A DNA stretch of 55,510 nucleotides, from assembly GCA_900470805.1 (NCBI GenBank), contig UCCA01000025.1:31058-86567 (forward strand), in the 5' to 3' direction. The position numbers were made by a program, and so were the translations under genes. The notes under the pieces were generated by a model that saw only the letters and a list, made by a program, of their open reading frames with translations, had not been told where the DNA came from and did no database searches. How positions within the stretch are numbered: the stretch's first letter is position 1; each line of letters opens with the position of its first letter. This stretch comes from Hyphomicrobiales bacterium. Lineage in GTDB: Bacteria > Pseudomonadota > Alphaproteobacteria > Rhizobiales > Rhizobiaceae. This document shows positions 33,420 through 41,104 of the stretch, piece by piece.

Positions 33420-34724
33420 TCAGACCAGCACGGCGTGATCGACGAGATCCTCTGTACCGAAGAACTTCAGGTAGCGCTCGACTTCGGAAGGTTCGCCCGT
33501 TGCCTTCTGCGGATTGTCGGAGAGCTTGACGGCCGGGCGGCCATTGGCATCACTGACCTTGCAGACGATCGAGATCGGGTTGAGGCCGGAGATTTCGGTC
33601 GGCGCGCAGCCGGCGAAGTCGTTGGTGAGGTTGGTGCCCCAGCCGAAGCTCATCCGCACCCGTCCCTCGAAATGCTTGTAGGTGTCGATGATCGCGTCGA
33701 CATCCATGCCGTCGGAGAAGATCAACAGCTTCTGGCGCGGGTCGCGGCCCATCTTCTTCCACCAGGCGATGATCTTCTCGCCGCCTTCGATCGGCGGGGC
33801 GCTGTCGGGGCGAAAGCCGGTCCAGTCGGCCACCCATTCGGGCGCGTCGCGCAGGAAGGCCGCTGTCCCGAACGCGTCGGGCAGCACGATCAGCAGATTG
33901 CCGCCATAGAGCTTGTTCCAGTCGCGCAGCACCTTGTAGGGCGCGTTGTGCAGCTCTTCGTCGCTCTGCGCCAGGGCGGCCGCCACCATCGGCAGTTCAT
34001 GCGCATTGGTGCCCACGGCTTCGAGGTCATTGTCCATGGCGAGGAGCACGTTGCTGGTGCCGGTAAAACCCGGGCCGATGCCCTCCTTCAGCGCCTCCAC
34101 GCACCAGCGCTGCCACAGGAAGCTGTGGCGGCGGCGGGTGCCGAAGTCGGAGATGCGCAGGCCCGGCAGCTCCCGCAGCCGCTCGACCTTCTCCCACATC
34201 CGCGCCTTGGCCCTGGCATAGAGCACGTCGAGCGTGAACGGCCCGAGCGCCCTCAGCGCGGAGCGGGAGCGCAATTCGTTGATGATGGCGAGCGCCGGGA
34301 TTTCCCACATCGTGGTCTCTTTCCACGAGCCGTGGAAATCCAGCACATATTGTCCGTCGCGCTTCGACAGCTCGTATTCCGGCAGCTGGAAATGCGAAAG
34401 CCAGGCGAGGAACTCGGGCTCGAAGATCTGCGCGCGGCCATAGAAACTGTTACCCGCCAGCCAGATCATCTCCTTCTTGGAGAGCTTTAGCGTGCGGGCG
34501 TGATCGAGCTGCTCGCGCAGTTCCCGCTCGTCGATCTCCTCGGCCAGCAGCACGCGCTTGGTGCGGTTGATCACGGTGAAGGTGGCGTCGACGTCAGGAT
34601 AGAGCTTCCAGATCATCTGCAGCATAAGAAGCTTGTAGAAGTCAGTGTCGATCAGGCTGCGGACGATCGGATCGAGCTTCCAGGCATGATTGTATACCCG
34701 ACGTGCGATATCTGTCTTGGCCAT
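33420..34724 (-). CDS. pncB: Nicotinate phosphoribosyltransferase
   Basis: A 434-residue enzyme of NAD salvage, making nicotinate mononucleotide from nicotinate and PRPP with ATP. Family segments include the N-terminal LIDTDFYKLLMLQMIWK, the RRRHSFLWQ segment and the phosphate-binding SFGWGTNLTNDF. The ATG at 34724 has GGTGGAG upstream; the frame extends to a TTG at 34742, which I reject. It ends in a gap of 273 bases from the acyltransferase. Confidence 0.93.
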   Translation of the reverse strand: MAKTDIARRVYNHAWKLDPIVRSLIDTDFYKLLMLQMIWKLYPDVDATFTVINRTKRVLLAEEIDERELREQLDHARTLKLSKKEMIWLAGNSFYGRAQIFEPEFLAWLSHFQLPEYELSKRDGQYVLDFHGSWKETTMWEIPALAIINELRSRSALRALGPFTLDVLYARAKARMWEKVERLRELPGLRISDFGTRRRHSFLWQRWCVEALKEGIGPGFTGTSNVLLAMDNDLEAVGTNAHELPMVAAALAQSDEELHNAPYKVLRDWNKLYGGNLLIVLPDAFGTAAFLRDAPEWVADWTGFRPDSAPPIEGGEKIIAWWKKMGRDPRQKLLIFSDGMDVDAIIDTYKHFEGRVRMSFGWGTNLTNDFAGCAPTEISGLNPISIVCKVSDANGRPAVKLSDNPQKATGEPSEVERYLKFFGTEDLVDHAVLV

Positions 34725-34878
34725 GCGCTCCACCCCATCCAATCCGATCGGATGCGCCTCGCCGGGCGCACGAAAACGACCGGTCCGTGCGCCTTCTTAT
34801 CGAAAACTCAGCCGGTAATGTCCAGAACAAATAAGACATGCGACCTTTAGCGGCCGCGTCGGCGATCGGTAGGCCGGC

Positions 34879-35172
34879 TCATGGCGCGGGTGCTGTCGAT
34901 GGCGGCGTACCCGTCTGTCCCTGCGGAGAGGCGGTGATCCCTGTCGACGGCGTCGCCTGTTGTGGTGGGTCGCGTTGCGGCATCTGGTAGCGGCTCCAGA
35001 TTTCCGCCGGAATCCAGACGGCAAATGCCACCAGCAGCGCGGCGATCAGCACGCGCAGGATGCGCACGCTGGTCGGTGATCGTTTCGAGGCGGCGGCCTC
35101 AATTCTCCGCTTTGCCTGCTCTTCGGCCTTGTCGGTCTGCCCGTCCCACCGCGTCGCCATCTGGTCAGCCAT
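34879..35172 (-). CDS. Small single-pass membrane protein of unknown function
   Basis: A 97-residue protein with a charged, helical N-terminal part (ATRWDGQTDKAEEQAKRRIEA fragment, split by one Gln/Gly turn), one membrane helix (VLIAALLVAFAVWIPAEIW, about 41-59) and a Pro/Gln/Thr-rich tail that is likely disordered and periplasmic. I do not recognise a family. It lies upstream of pncB on the same strand with a 154-base gap. Confidence 0.6.
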   Translation of the reverse strand: MADQMATRWDGQTDKAEEQAKRRIEAAASKRSPTSVRILRVLIAALLVAFAVWIPAEIWSRYQMPQRDPPQQATPSTGITASPQGQTGTPPSTAPAP

Positions 35173-35268
35173 CCCAGCCTCTTTCTGATAGTGAAGAGGC
35201 CCGATCCGATCGGCCTCGTAACATAGCGAAAACTAACGGATTTCCCGGGCAATGGTTCCCCGATATGG

Positions 35269-36222
35269 TCAATAGCCCAGGCTACGGTCGACGACAAACT
35301 GCAAGGGCTGGCCGTCCTCGAAGCGGGCGATCTGCGTTTCCACATGCCGAAACAGCGCGTTCTCCTCGGAGGCCGCAGCATCGTGCGGGGTGATGAACAC
35401 GTTCTCCAACGCCCAGAGCGGGCTATCCTCGGGCAGCGGCTCTACCTCGAACACGTCGAGCGACGCACCGCCGAGCACGCCGCGCCCGATCGCGGTGGCG
35501 ATATCGGCCTCGACCTGGCTCTTGCCCCGCCCGGCATTGAGGAACACCGGCCTGCCGAGCGCGCCGCCCTGGCGCAGCTTCGAAAACAGATCGAGATTGT
35601 AGAAGCCCGTCGTCTCTGGCGTCAAAGGCAGCAGGCCGACCAGAATGTCGGTCTTGCCAAGAAAGGCGTCGAGTTCGCCGGCGTCGAAGGTCTCGATGCC
35701 GTCGATCTGCTTGGCCGTGCGCGACCAACCGATCACGTTGAAGCCCATAACCTTAAGCTTGGTCGCCGCATCCTGCCCGAGCACACCGAGCCCCATGACG
35801 CCGACGGTCAGTTCGCACGCCTCCGGCGCCACCTGCCGGCCCCATTCGCGCCGACGCTGCAGTCGGTCATGCTCCGTCTGCCCGCGCAGGTGCATCAGGC
35901 ACTGCATCACCACCCATTCGCTCATCCTATCCGTCAGGCTGCGATCGACGAAGCGCACGATCGGCACGTCGGGCAGGCCAGGCAGCGTCATGAAGCTGTC
36001 GACACCGGCGCCGCCGGAGAAGATCACCTTCAGGTCGGGCGCACGCTCGAAGAGGTCGGCATCCGGCTTCCATAGCAGCGCATAATCGAGGCCGGTTAGA
36101 TCGCGCCCCTTGTTGGCGGGGTCGGCGAGATTGATGCTGCCGCGATCGGGAAATGCGGTCTTCAGGATGCGCGCGACGGTTTCGGAATTGAACTTGAGAT
36201 CGACGAGAATGGGAGCGGGCAT
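35269..36222 (-). CDS. ghrA: Glyoxylate/hydroxypyruvate reductase (GhrA type)
   Basis: A 317-residue D-2-hydroxyacid dehydrogenase that reduces glyoxylate and hydroxypyruvate with NAD(P)H. The nucleotide-binding GLGVLGQDAA motif is central, with a WSRT segment after beta-2 that suits NADPH. The catalytic Arg is probably in NAGRGKSQ and the His in ITPHDAA. The ATG at 36222 is chosen as the first codon of the conserved MPAPILVDL start. It follows yejF after 20 bases and so may be co-transcribed with the peptide transporter. Confidence 0.9.
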   Translation of the reverse strand: MPAPILVDLKFNSETVARILKTAFPDRGSINLADPANKGRDLTGLDYALLWKPDADLFERAPDLKVIFSGGAGVDSFMTLPGLPDVPIVRFVDRSLTDRMSEWVVMQCLMHLRGQTEHDRLQRRREWGRQVAPEACELTVGVMGLGVLGQDAATKLKVMGFNVIGWSRTAKQIDGIETFDAGELDAFLGKTDILVGLLPLTPETTGFYNLDLFSKLRQGGALGRPVFLNAGRGKSQVEADIATAIGRGVLGGASLDVFEVEPLPEDSPLWALENVFITPHDAAASEENALFRHVETQIARFEDGQPLQFVVDRSLGY

Positions 36223-36242
36223 GATCTTCTTCGGGTTTAGTA

Positions 36243-37871
36243 TCAATGTTGAACTGATGGCGTCGGCACCGCCTCGATGTTGAAGGCCGCGGCCATCAGC
36301 GCCTTGGTATAGTCATCTTTCGGCGACCGGAAAATCTCGGCGGATGGCCCCTGTTCCACCACCTTGCCGAAGCGCATGACAATCACCTCGTTGGCGAGCG
36401 CCTTCACCACCTTGAGATCGTGGCTGATGAAGAGATAGGCGAGGTCGTGCTTCTGCTGCAGGTCGCGCAACAGGTCGACCACCTGCGCCTGCACGCTCAT
36501 GTCGAGCGCCGAGGTTGGTTCGTCGAGCATCACGAAGCGCGGCTTCAGCACCATGGCGCGAGCGATGGCGATGCGCTGCCGCTGGCCGCCGGAAAATTCG
36601 TGCGGGTAGCGCCAGCGCGTCGAAGGATCGAGCCCCACCTCCTCCAGCGCCCAGCACACCCGCTTGTCGCGCTCCTCGTAGGAGAGGCCGCGTTCATGCA
36701 CCTTCAGCCCCTCGGCGATGATGTCGCCCACCGACATGCGCGGGCTGAGCGATCCGTATGGATCCTGAAACACCACCTGCATCTCGTTGCGCAGCGGCCG
36801 CATTTCGGTGAATGAATAGTCGGCTATATCCTTGCCGACGAAGCTGATTCGCCCCTTGGACGAGATCAGCCGCGTCAGCGCCAGCCCCAGCGTCGTCTTG
36901 CCGGAGCCGGATTCGCCGACCACTCCGAGCGTCTGCCCGGCCCGCAGCGACAGGTCGATCCCATCGACCGCCTTCACGTGATCCACCACCGTGCGCATTA
37001 GCCCTGCCTTGATGGGGAACCACACCTTGATGTCGGACCCCTGCATGACGACAGGCTTGGAGGCATCGGCCAGCGGCGGCTCGCCGCGCGGTTCGGACGC
37101 CAGCAGATGGCGGGTGTACTCATGCTGCGGATTGCCGAATACCTGCTCGACCGTTCCGGTCTCGACGATCTTGCCCTTTGTCATCACGCAGACCCGGTCG
37201 GCGAATTTGCGCACGATGCCGAGGTCGTGGGTGATGAATAGCATCGACATGCCGTGCTGGCCCTTCAGCTGCCGCAACAACTCGAGGATTTGCGCCTGAA
37301 CGGTGACGTCGAGCGCCGTCGTCGGCTCGTCGGCGATCAAGAGTTCCGGCCGGTTGGCGAGCGCCATGGCGATCATCACGCGCTGCCGCTGTCCGCCCGA
37401 CAGTTCGTGCGGATAGGCCTTCAGCCGCTTCTCCGGCTCGCGGATGCCCACTTGGTTCAACAGCTCCAGCACCCGCTTGCGCGCCGCCGCGCCCCTGAGA
37501 CCCTGGTGCAGTTCGAGGATCTCGGCGATCTGCTTTTCGATATTGTGCAGCGGGTTGAGCGAGGTCATCGGCTCCTGGAAGATCATCGTGATGTCGTTGC
37601 CGCGCACGTCGCGCAACGCCTTGTCGGATGCCTTCAGCAGGTCCTTGCCCTTGAACAGGATCTCGCCCGAGGGATGGCTGGCAGAGGGGTAGGGGAGCAG
37701 CCGCAGGATCGAATTGGCCGATACCGACTTGCCCGACCCGGATTCGCCGACCAGCGCCACCACCTCGCCCTTGTTGACGTCGAACGAAATCCGGTCCACC
37801 GCCACCGACGTCTGGCCTCCCTGATGGAAGGCAACGGAAAGGTCGCGGACGGACAGCAGCGGTTCGGTCAT
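36243..37871 (-). CDS. yejF: Peptide ABC transporter dual ATPase YejF
   Basis: A 542-residue protein with two ABC ATPase domains fused in tandem. Domain 1 has Walker A GESGSGKSV and signature LSGGQRQRVMIA with IADEPTTALD; domain 2 has GESGSGKTT and FSGGQRQRIAIA with MLDEPTSALD. It drives the YejAB-E importer for microcin-like and other oligopeptides. The ATG shares its A with the stop of the PIN gene (TGATG), so its translation now appears coupled to the inserted toxin gene rather than to yejE. Confidence 0.93.
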   Translation of the reverse strand: MTEPLLSVRDLSVAFHQGGQTSVAVDRISFDVNKGEVVALVGESGSGKSVSANSILRLLPYPSASHPSGEILFKGKDLLKASDKALRDVRGNDITMIFQEPMTSLNPLHNIEKQIAEILELHQGLRGAAARKRVLELLNQVGIREPEKRLKAYPHELSGGQRQRVMIAMALANRPELLIADEPTTALDVTVQAQILELLRQLKGQHGMSMLFITHDLGIVRKFADRVCVMTKGKIVETGTVEQVFGNPQHEYTRHLLASEPRGEPPLADASKPVVMQGSDIKVWFPIKAGLMRTVVDHVKAVDGIDLSLRAGQTLGVVGESGSGKTTLGLALTRLISSKGRISFVGKDIADYSFTEMRPLRNEMQVVFQDPYGSLSPRMSVGDIIAEGLKVHERGLSYEERDKRVCWALEEVGLDPSTRWRYPHEFSGGQRQRIAIARAMVLKPRFVMLDEPTSALDMSVQAQVVDLLRDLQQKHDLAYLFISHDLKVVKALANEVIVMRFGKVVEQGPSAEIFRSPKDDYTKALMAAAFNIEAVPTPSVQH

Positions 37872-38344
37872 CAGGCAAGGCTTTCGATCAGGGAGGAGAG
37901 GGTGGCGTCGTCGGGCTTGGCAAGGGCGAACGGAAGGGTCGTCTCGGTCGGCCCCGGCCCGATCCCCTTGTCGGAAGAGAGGAAGTGGGTGCAACCACTG
38001 GCAATCGCCGTTGCCACGTGAACGGCATCTGGCAGCTTGCGCGCTGGACTGACGGCCCTGAGTCTCGCCGCCGATATCAGGATGTCGCGGGTCACCGGCC
38101 GGACGTCGAACCATTGATCGCCGCCAAAGAGCTGGTAATAGAGCTCCGCCAGATCGGCATTACCTTTGCGATAGGGCATGACCAGCAACTCGGCCAGTGT
38201 CAGCTCGCTGGTTACGAAACGCGATGGGCTAGTTGCTTTGCCTTTGGACAGCAGCAGAGTCGCCTGGGCAGCTGCTTCGCCGGGGGTCTCGAAGGCCAGG
38301 ATAAAGAGATTGGTATCGAGGTAGATACTCCCAACCCGATCCAT
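37871..38344 (-). CDS. PIN-domain ribonuclease toxin, VapC-like
   Basis: A 157-residue PIN-domain protein, the likely toxin of a type II toxin-antitoxin pair. Conserved acidic residues of the metal site are visible: Asp10 in YLDTN, Glu47 in TSELTLAEL, Asp106 in PDAVHVATA and Asp125 in LSSDKG. The ATG at 38344 overlaps the antitoxin stop (TGATG); an in-frame ATG at 38356 is possible. Its own stop overlaps the yejF start. VapC toxins usually cut tRNA or rRNA; the target here is unknown. Confidence 0.85.
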   Translation of the reverse strand: MDRVGSIYLDTNLFILAFETPGEAAAQATLLLSKGKATSPSRFVTSELTLAELLVMPYRKGNADLAELYYQLFGGDQWFDVRPVTRDILISAARLRAVSPARKLPDAVHVATAIASGCTHFLSSDKGIGPGPTETTLPFALAKPDDATLSSLIESLA

Positions 38345-38622
38345 CAATAATCCCATTCGTCGCGCAATTCGCGGATCCGCGCGACGGCCTCCTCCTCCGT
38401 GACGGGCGGGTGACCGAGGGCAAGATAGCGTTCGCGTAGTGCCATGAGCTCGTGTTGTTCGATAGGCCCGTCGCGCAGGAACGGATCGTCGTTCTCGACA
38501 ACATCACTCGCCTGCGGTTCGCTCTCGACCACGACACGCACCGTCGCCACGTCCCCCAGACCTTCCTTCAGATCCTCGGGCAAATTAGCGACAGGATAAT
38601 GATCACGCACAATCTTGTTCAT
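38344..38622 (-). CDS. Antitoxin partner of the PIN-domain toxin
   Basis: A 92-residue acidic protein encoded directly before the PIN gene with a one-base stop/start overlap, the arrangement of VapBC modules. The N-terminus (KIVRDHYPVANLPEDL) could form the DNA-binding strand, and the acidic C-terminal helix (EEEAVARIRELRDEW) could wrap the toxin. No clear match to VapB, PhdYefM or AbrB folds can be claimed by eye. GGAGC lies upstream of the start, and an inverted repeat sits 18-36 bases before it. Confidence 0.75.
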   Translation of the reverse strand: MNKIVRDHYPVANLPEDLKEGLGDVATVRVVVESEPQASDVVENDDPFLRDGPIEQHELMALRERYLALGHPPVTEEEAVARIRELRDEWDY

Positions 38623-38639
38623 CGCAATCGTGCTCCATC

Positions 38640-38658
38640 AGTTGCAACATCGGCAACT
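38640..38658. promoter_or_regulatory. Candidate operator of the toxin-antitoxin pair
   Basis: The inverted repeat AGTTGC-N7-GCAACT lies just before the antitoxin gene, in the 73-base gap after yejE. Type II antitoxins usually bind such repeats in front of their own operon. A matching promoter is not obvious, so this is inference. Confidence 0.4.
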
Positions 38659-38695
38659 CTACCCGCAAACCCCTGCCATGACGAGACCGCGCGCC

Positions 38696-39844
38696 TCATC
38701 CGAAGGTCTTCCGGGGATCGAACGCATCGCGCACCGCCTCGCCGATGAAGATCAAGAGCGACAGCATGATCGACATCGCGAAGAATGCCGTCAGCCCCAG
38801 CCATGGCGCCTGCAGGTTGGCCTTACCTTGGGCGATCATCTCGCCGAGCGAAGGCGAGCCCGGCGGCATGCCGAAGCCGAGGAAGTCGAGCGATGTCAGC
38901 GTCGTGATCGAGCCGGAGAGGATGAACGGCAGGAAGGTCAGCGTCGCCACCATGGCGTTGGGCAGCAGGTGCCGCCACATGATCGTCCGGTTGTTGACCC
39001 CGAGCGCCCGCGCCGCGCGCACATACTCGAAATTGCGCGCCCTGAGAAACTCGGCGCGCACGATCCCGACGAAGCCCACCCAGGAAAACATCAGCATGAT
39101 CCCGAGCAGAACGAAGAAACCGGGCGGCAGGATCGCGGCGATGATCAGGAGGATATAAAGCACCGGCATCGACGACCAGATCTCGATGAAACGCTGCAGG
39201 ATAAGGTCGGTCCATCCGCCGAAATAGCCCTGAACTGCGCCGGCCGCGACGCCGACCACTGCCGAGCAGATCGTCAGCACCAGCCCGAACAGCACCGAGA
39301 TGCGGAAGCCGTAGATGACGCGGGCGAACACGTCGCGCGCCTGGTCGTCGGTTCCCAGCCAGTTGAGGTTGTTCCAGCTGCAGTTGGGATCGTTCACGCC
39401 ATCAGGATAGCCCGAGCAGCGCTCCTGCTCGCTCATCATCCAGAATGGCGCGGTCGGCGCCGAATGCGGGATGTTGGAGTTCACCGAGCGGTAGGAGTAG
39501 CGGATCGGCGGCCAGATCATCCAGCCGTTGGCGTTTATCTCGTCGGAGATCACGTCGGAGCGGTAATCCGTCTCGGCCAGGAAGCCGCCGAACTTCTCCT
39601 CGGGATAGTTGACGAGCACAGGAAACAGGATCTCGCCCTTGTAGGAGGCGATAATCGGCCGGTCGTTGGCGATGAATTCGGAAAACAGGCTGAGGCCGAA
39701 GAGAACGAGAAACAGCCAAAGCGACCAGTAGCCGCGCCGGTTGGCCTTGAAGTTCTTCCAGCGCCGGATGTTGGTCGGCGACAGCAGGCCCTTGCGCGGT
39801 GGCTTCACCGGCGTTGCGGTCGCGGGCTTTGCGGCGGTGTCCAT
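38696..39844 (-). CDS. yejE: Peptide ABC transporter permease YejE
   Basis: A 382-residue permease with an N-terminal extension, a first helix near residues 40-60, and a large periplasmic loop (with SAPTAPFWMMSEQERCSGYPD split across it) typical of YejE. The DppC-like core follows, with LGTDDQARDVFARVIYG and the coupling loop RNFEYVRAARALGVNNRT. The ATG shares its A with the yejB stop (TGATG). The following 73 bases and two genes separate it from yejF. Confidence 0.92.
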   Translation of the reverse strand: MDTAAKPATATPVKPPRKGLLSPTNIRRWKNFKANRRGYWSLWLFLVLFGLSLFSEFIANDRPIIASYKGEILFPVLVNYPEEKFGGFLAETDYRSDVISDEINANGWMIWPPIRYSYRSVNSNIPHSAPTAPFWMMSEQERCSGYPDGVNDPNCSWNNLNWLGTDDQARDVFARVIYGFRISVLFGLVLTICSAVVGVAAGAVQGYFGGWTDLILQRFIEIWSSMPVLYILLIIAAILPPGFFVLLGIMLMFSWVGFVGIVRAEFLRARNFEYVRAARALGVNNRTIMWRHLLPNAMVATLTFLPFILSGSITTLTSLDFLGFGMPPGSPSLGEMIAQGKANLQAPWLGLTAFFAMSIMLSLLIFIGEAVRDAFDPRKTFG

Positions 39845-40935
39845 CACACGTCCCTCCGCTCGAAGTCGATGCGCGGATCGATCCATGTGTAGATCAGGTC
39901 GGAGATCAGGCTGACGAAAAGGCCGAGCAGCGAGAAGATGTAGAGCGTCGCGAACACGATCGGGTAGTCGCGGTTGACCACCGAGAGATAGCCGAGCCGG
40001 CCGAGGCCATCGAGCGAGAAGATGTTCTCGATCAGCAGCGAACCGGTGAAGAAGGCCGAGATGAAGGCGCCGGGAAAGCCGGCGATGATGATCAGCATGG
40101 CATTGCGGAACACGTGCCCGTAAAGCACCTGCCGCTCGTTCAGCCCTTTCGCGCGTGCGGTCACGACATACTGCTTCTTGATCTCCTCGATAAAGGAGTT
40201 CTTGGTCAGCAGCGTCGTCGTCGCGAATGCCGCCAGCGACAGCGAGATCAGCGGCAGCGCCAGGTGCCAGAAATAGTCGAGCGGCTTCTGCCACCACGCA
40301 AGCTGGTCGAAATTGTCGGAGACGAGCCCGCGCAGCGGAAACCAGTCGTAGAACGACCCGCCGGCAAAGAGCACGATCAGCAGGATACCGAACAGGAAGC
40401 TCGGAACCGCATAGCCGACGATGATCACGCCTGATGTCCAGACGTCGAAGGTCGAGCCGTCCTTCACCGCCTTGCGGATGCCAAGCGGGATCGAGATGCC
40501 GTAGGAGAAGATCATGATCCAGATGCCAAGCGAGGCCGAAACCGGCAGCTTGTCCTTGATCAGTTCAAGCACCGTGGTGTTGCGGAAGAAGCTCTCGCCG
40601 AAATCGAAGCGGATATAGTTCCACATCATCTCGCCGAAGCGCGTCAGCGGCGGCTTGTCGAAGCCGAACTGCTTCTCGAGCTTCTTGATCAGGTCGGGAT
40701 CAAGCCCCTGCGCGCCGCGATATTTCGAGCCGCCTTCGTCCATGCCTGCGCCCATCAGGTCGCCGCCACCGCCGGATAGCCGGGCATCCGCGCCTTGCGC
40801 ATCGCCGGTCAGCTGCGCGATCACCTGCTCGACAGGCCCGCCCGGGGCGAACTGGATGACGGTGAACGAAATCGCCATGATGCCGATAATGGTCGGGATC
40901 ATCAGAAGCAGGCGGCGAAGAACATAGGCTCCCAT
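39844..40935 (-). CDS. yejB: Peptide ABC transporter permease YejB
   Basis: A 363-residue DppB-type permease. The N-terminal helix (YVLRRLLLMIPTIIGI) is followed by a periplasmic insertion rich in Gly/Asp (about 40-80) that distinguishes YejB from ordinary DppB. The coupling loop reads EEIKKQYVVTARAKGLNER. It forms the channel with YejE and overlaps it by one base. It lies 169 bases after yejA. Confidence 0.92.
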   Translation of the reverse strand: MGAYVLRRLLLMIPTIIGIMAISFTVIQFAPGGPVEQVIAQLTGDAQGADARLSGGGGDLMGAGMDEGGSKYRGAQGLDPDLIKKLEKQFGFDKPPLTRFGEMMWNYIRFDFGESFFRNTTVLELIKDKLPVSASLGIWIMIFSYGISIPLGIRKAVKDGSTFDVWTSGVIIVGYAVPSFLFGILLIVLFAGGSFYDWFPLRGLVSDNFDQLAWWQKPLDYFWHLALPLISLSLAAFATTTLLTKNSFIEEIKKQYVVTARAKGLNERQVLYGHVFRNAMLIIIAGFPGAFISAFFTGSLLIENIFSLDGLGRLGYLSVVNRDYPIVFATLYIFSLLGLFVSLISDLIYTWIDPRIDFERRDV

Positions 40936-41104
40936 CAGCGAGCGGCCTCCGGGGAGTTCTGTGGCAGGCTGTCCAGTCTATTGCCGCTCAATCCAAAAAC
41001 CTTCCCCAAAGCCTTGCTTCGCCGGTCTCGCCGGCGCTGATCGTGGTCCGAAGTGATTCGGTCGGCCCATTTGGAGCCCAGCCGTCAGGCCAATGCAAGT
41101 CCGC

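Noticed and set aside
31500..33420. Integrase or attachment-site duplication at tRNA-Ser
   Set aside because: No integrase gene and no second copy of the tRNA 3' end were found by eye, so an integrative element cannot be claimed.
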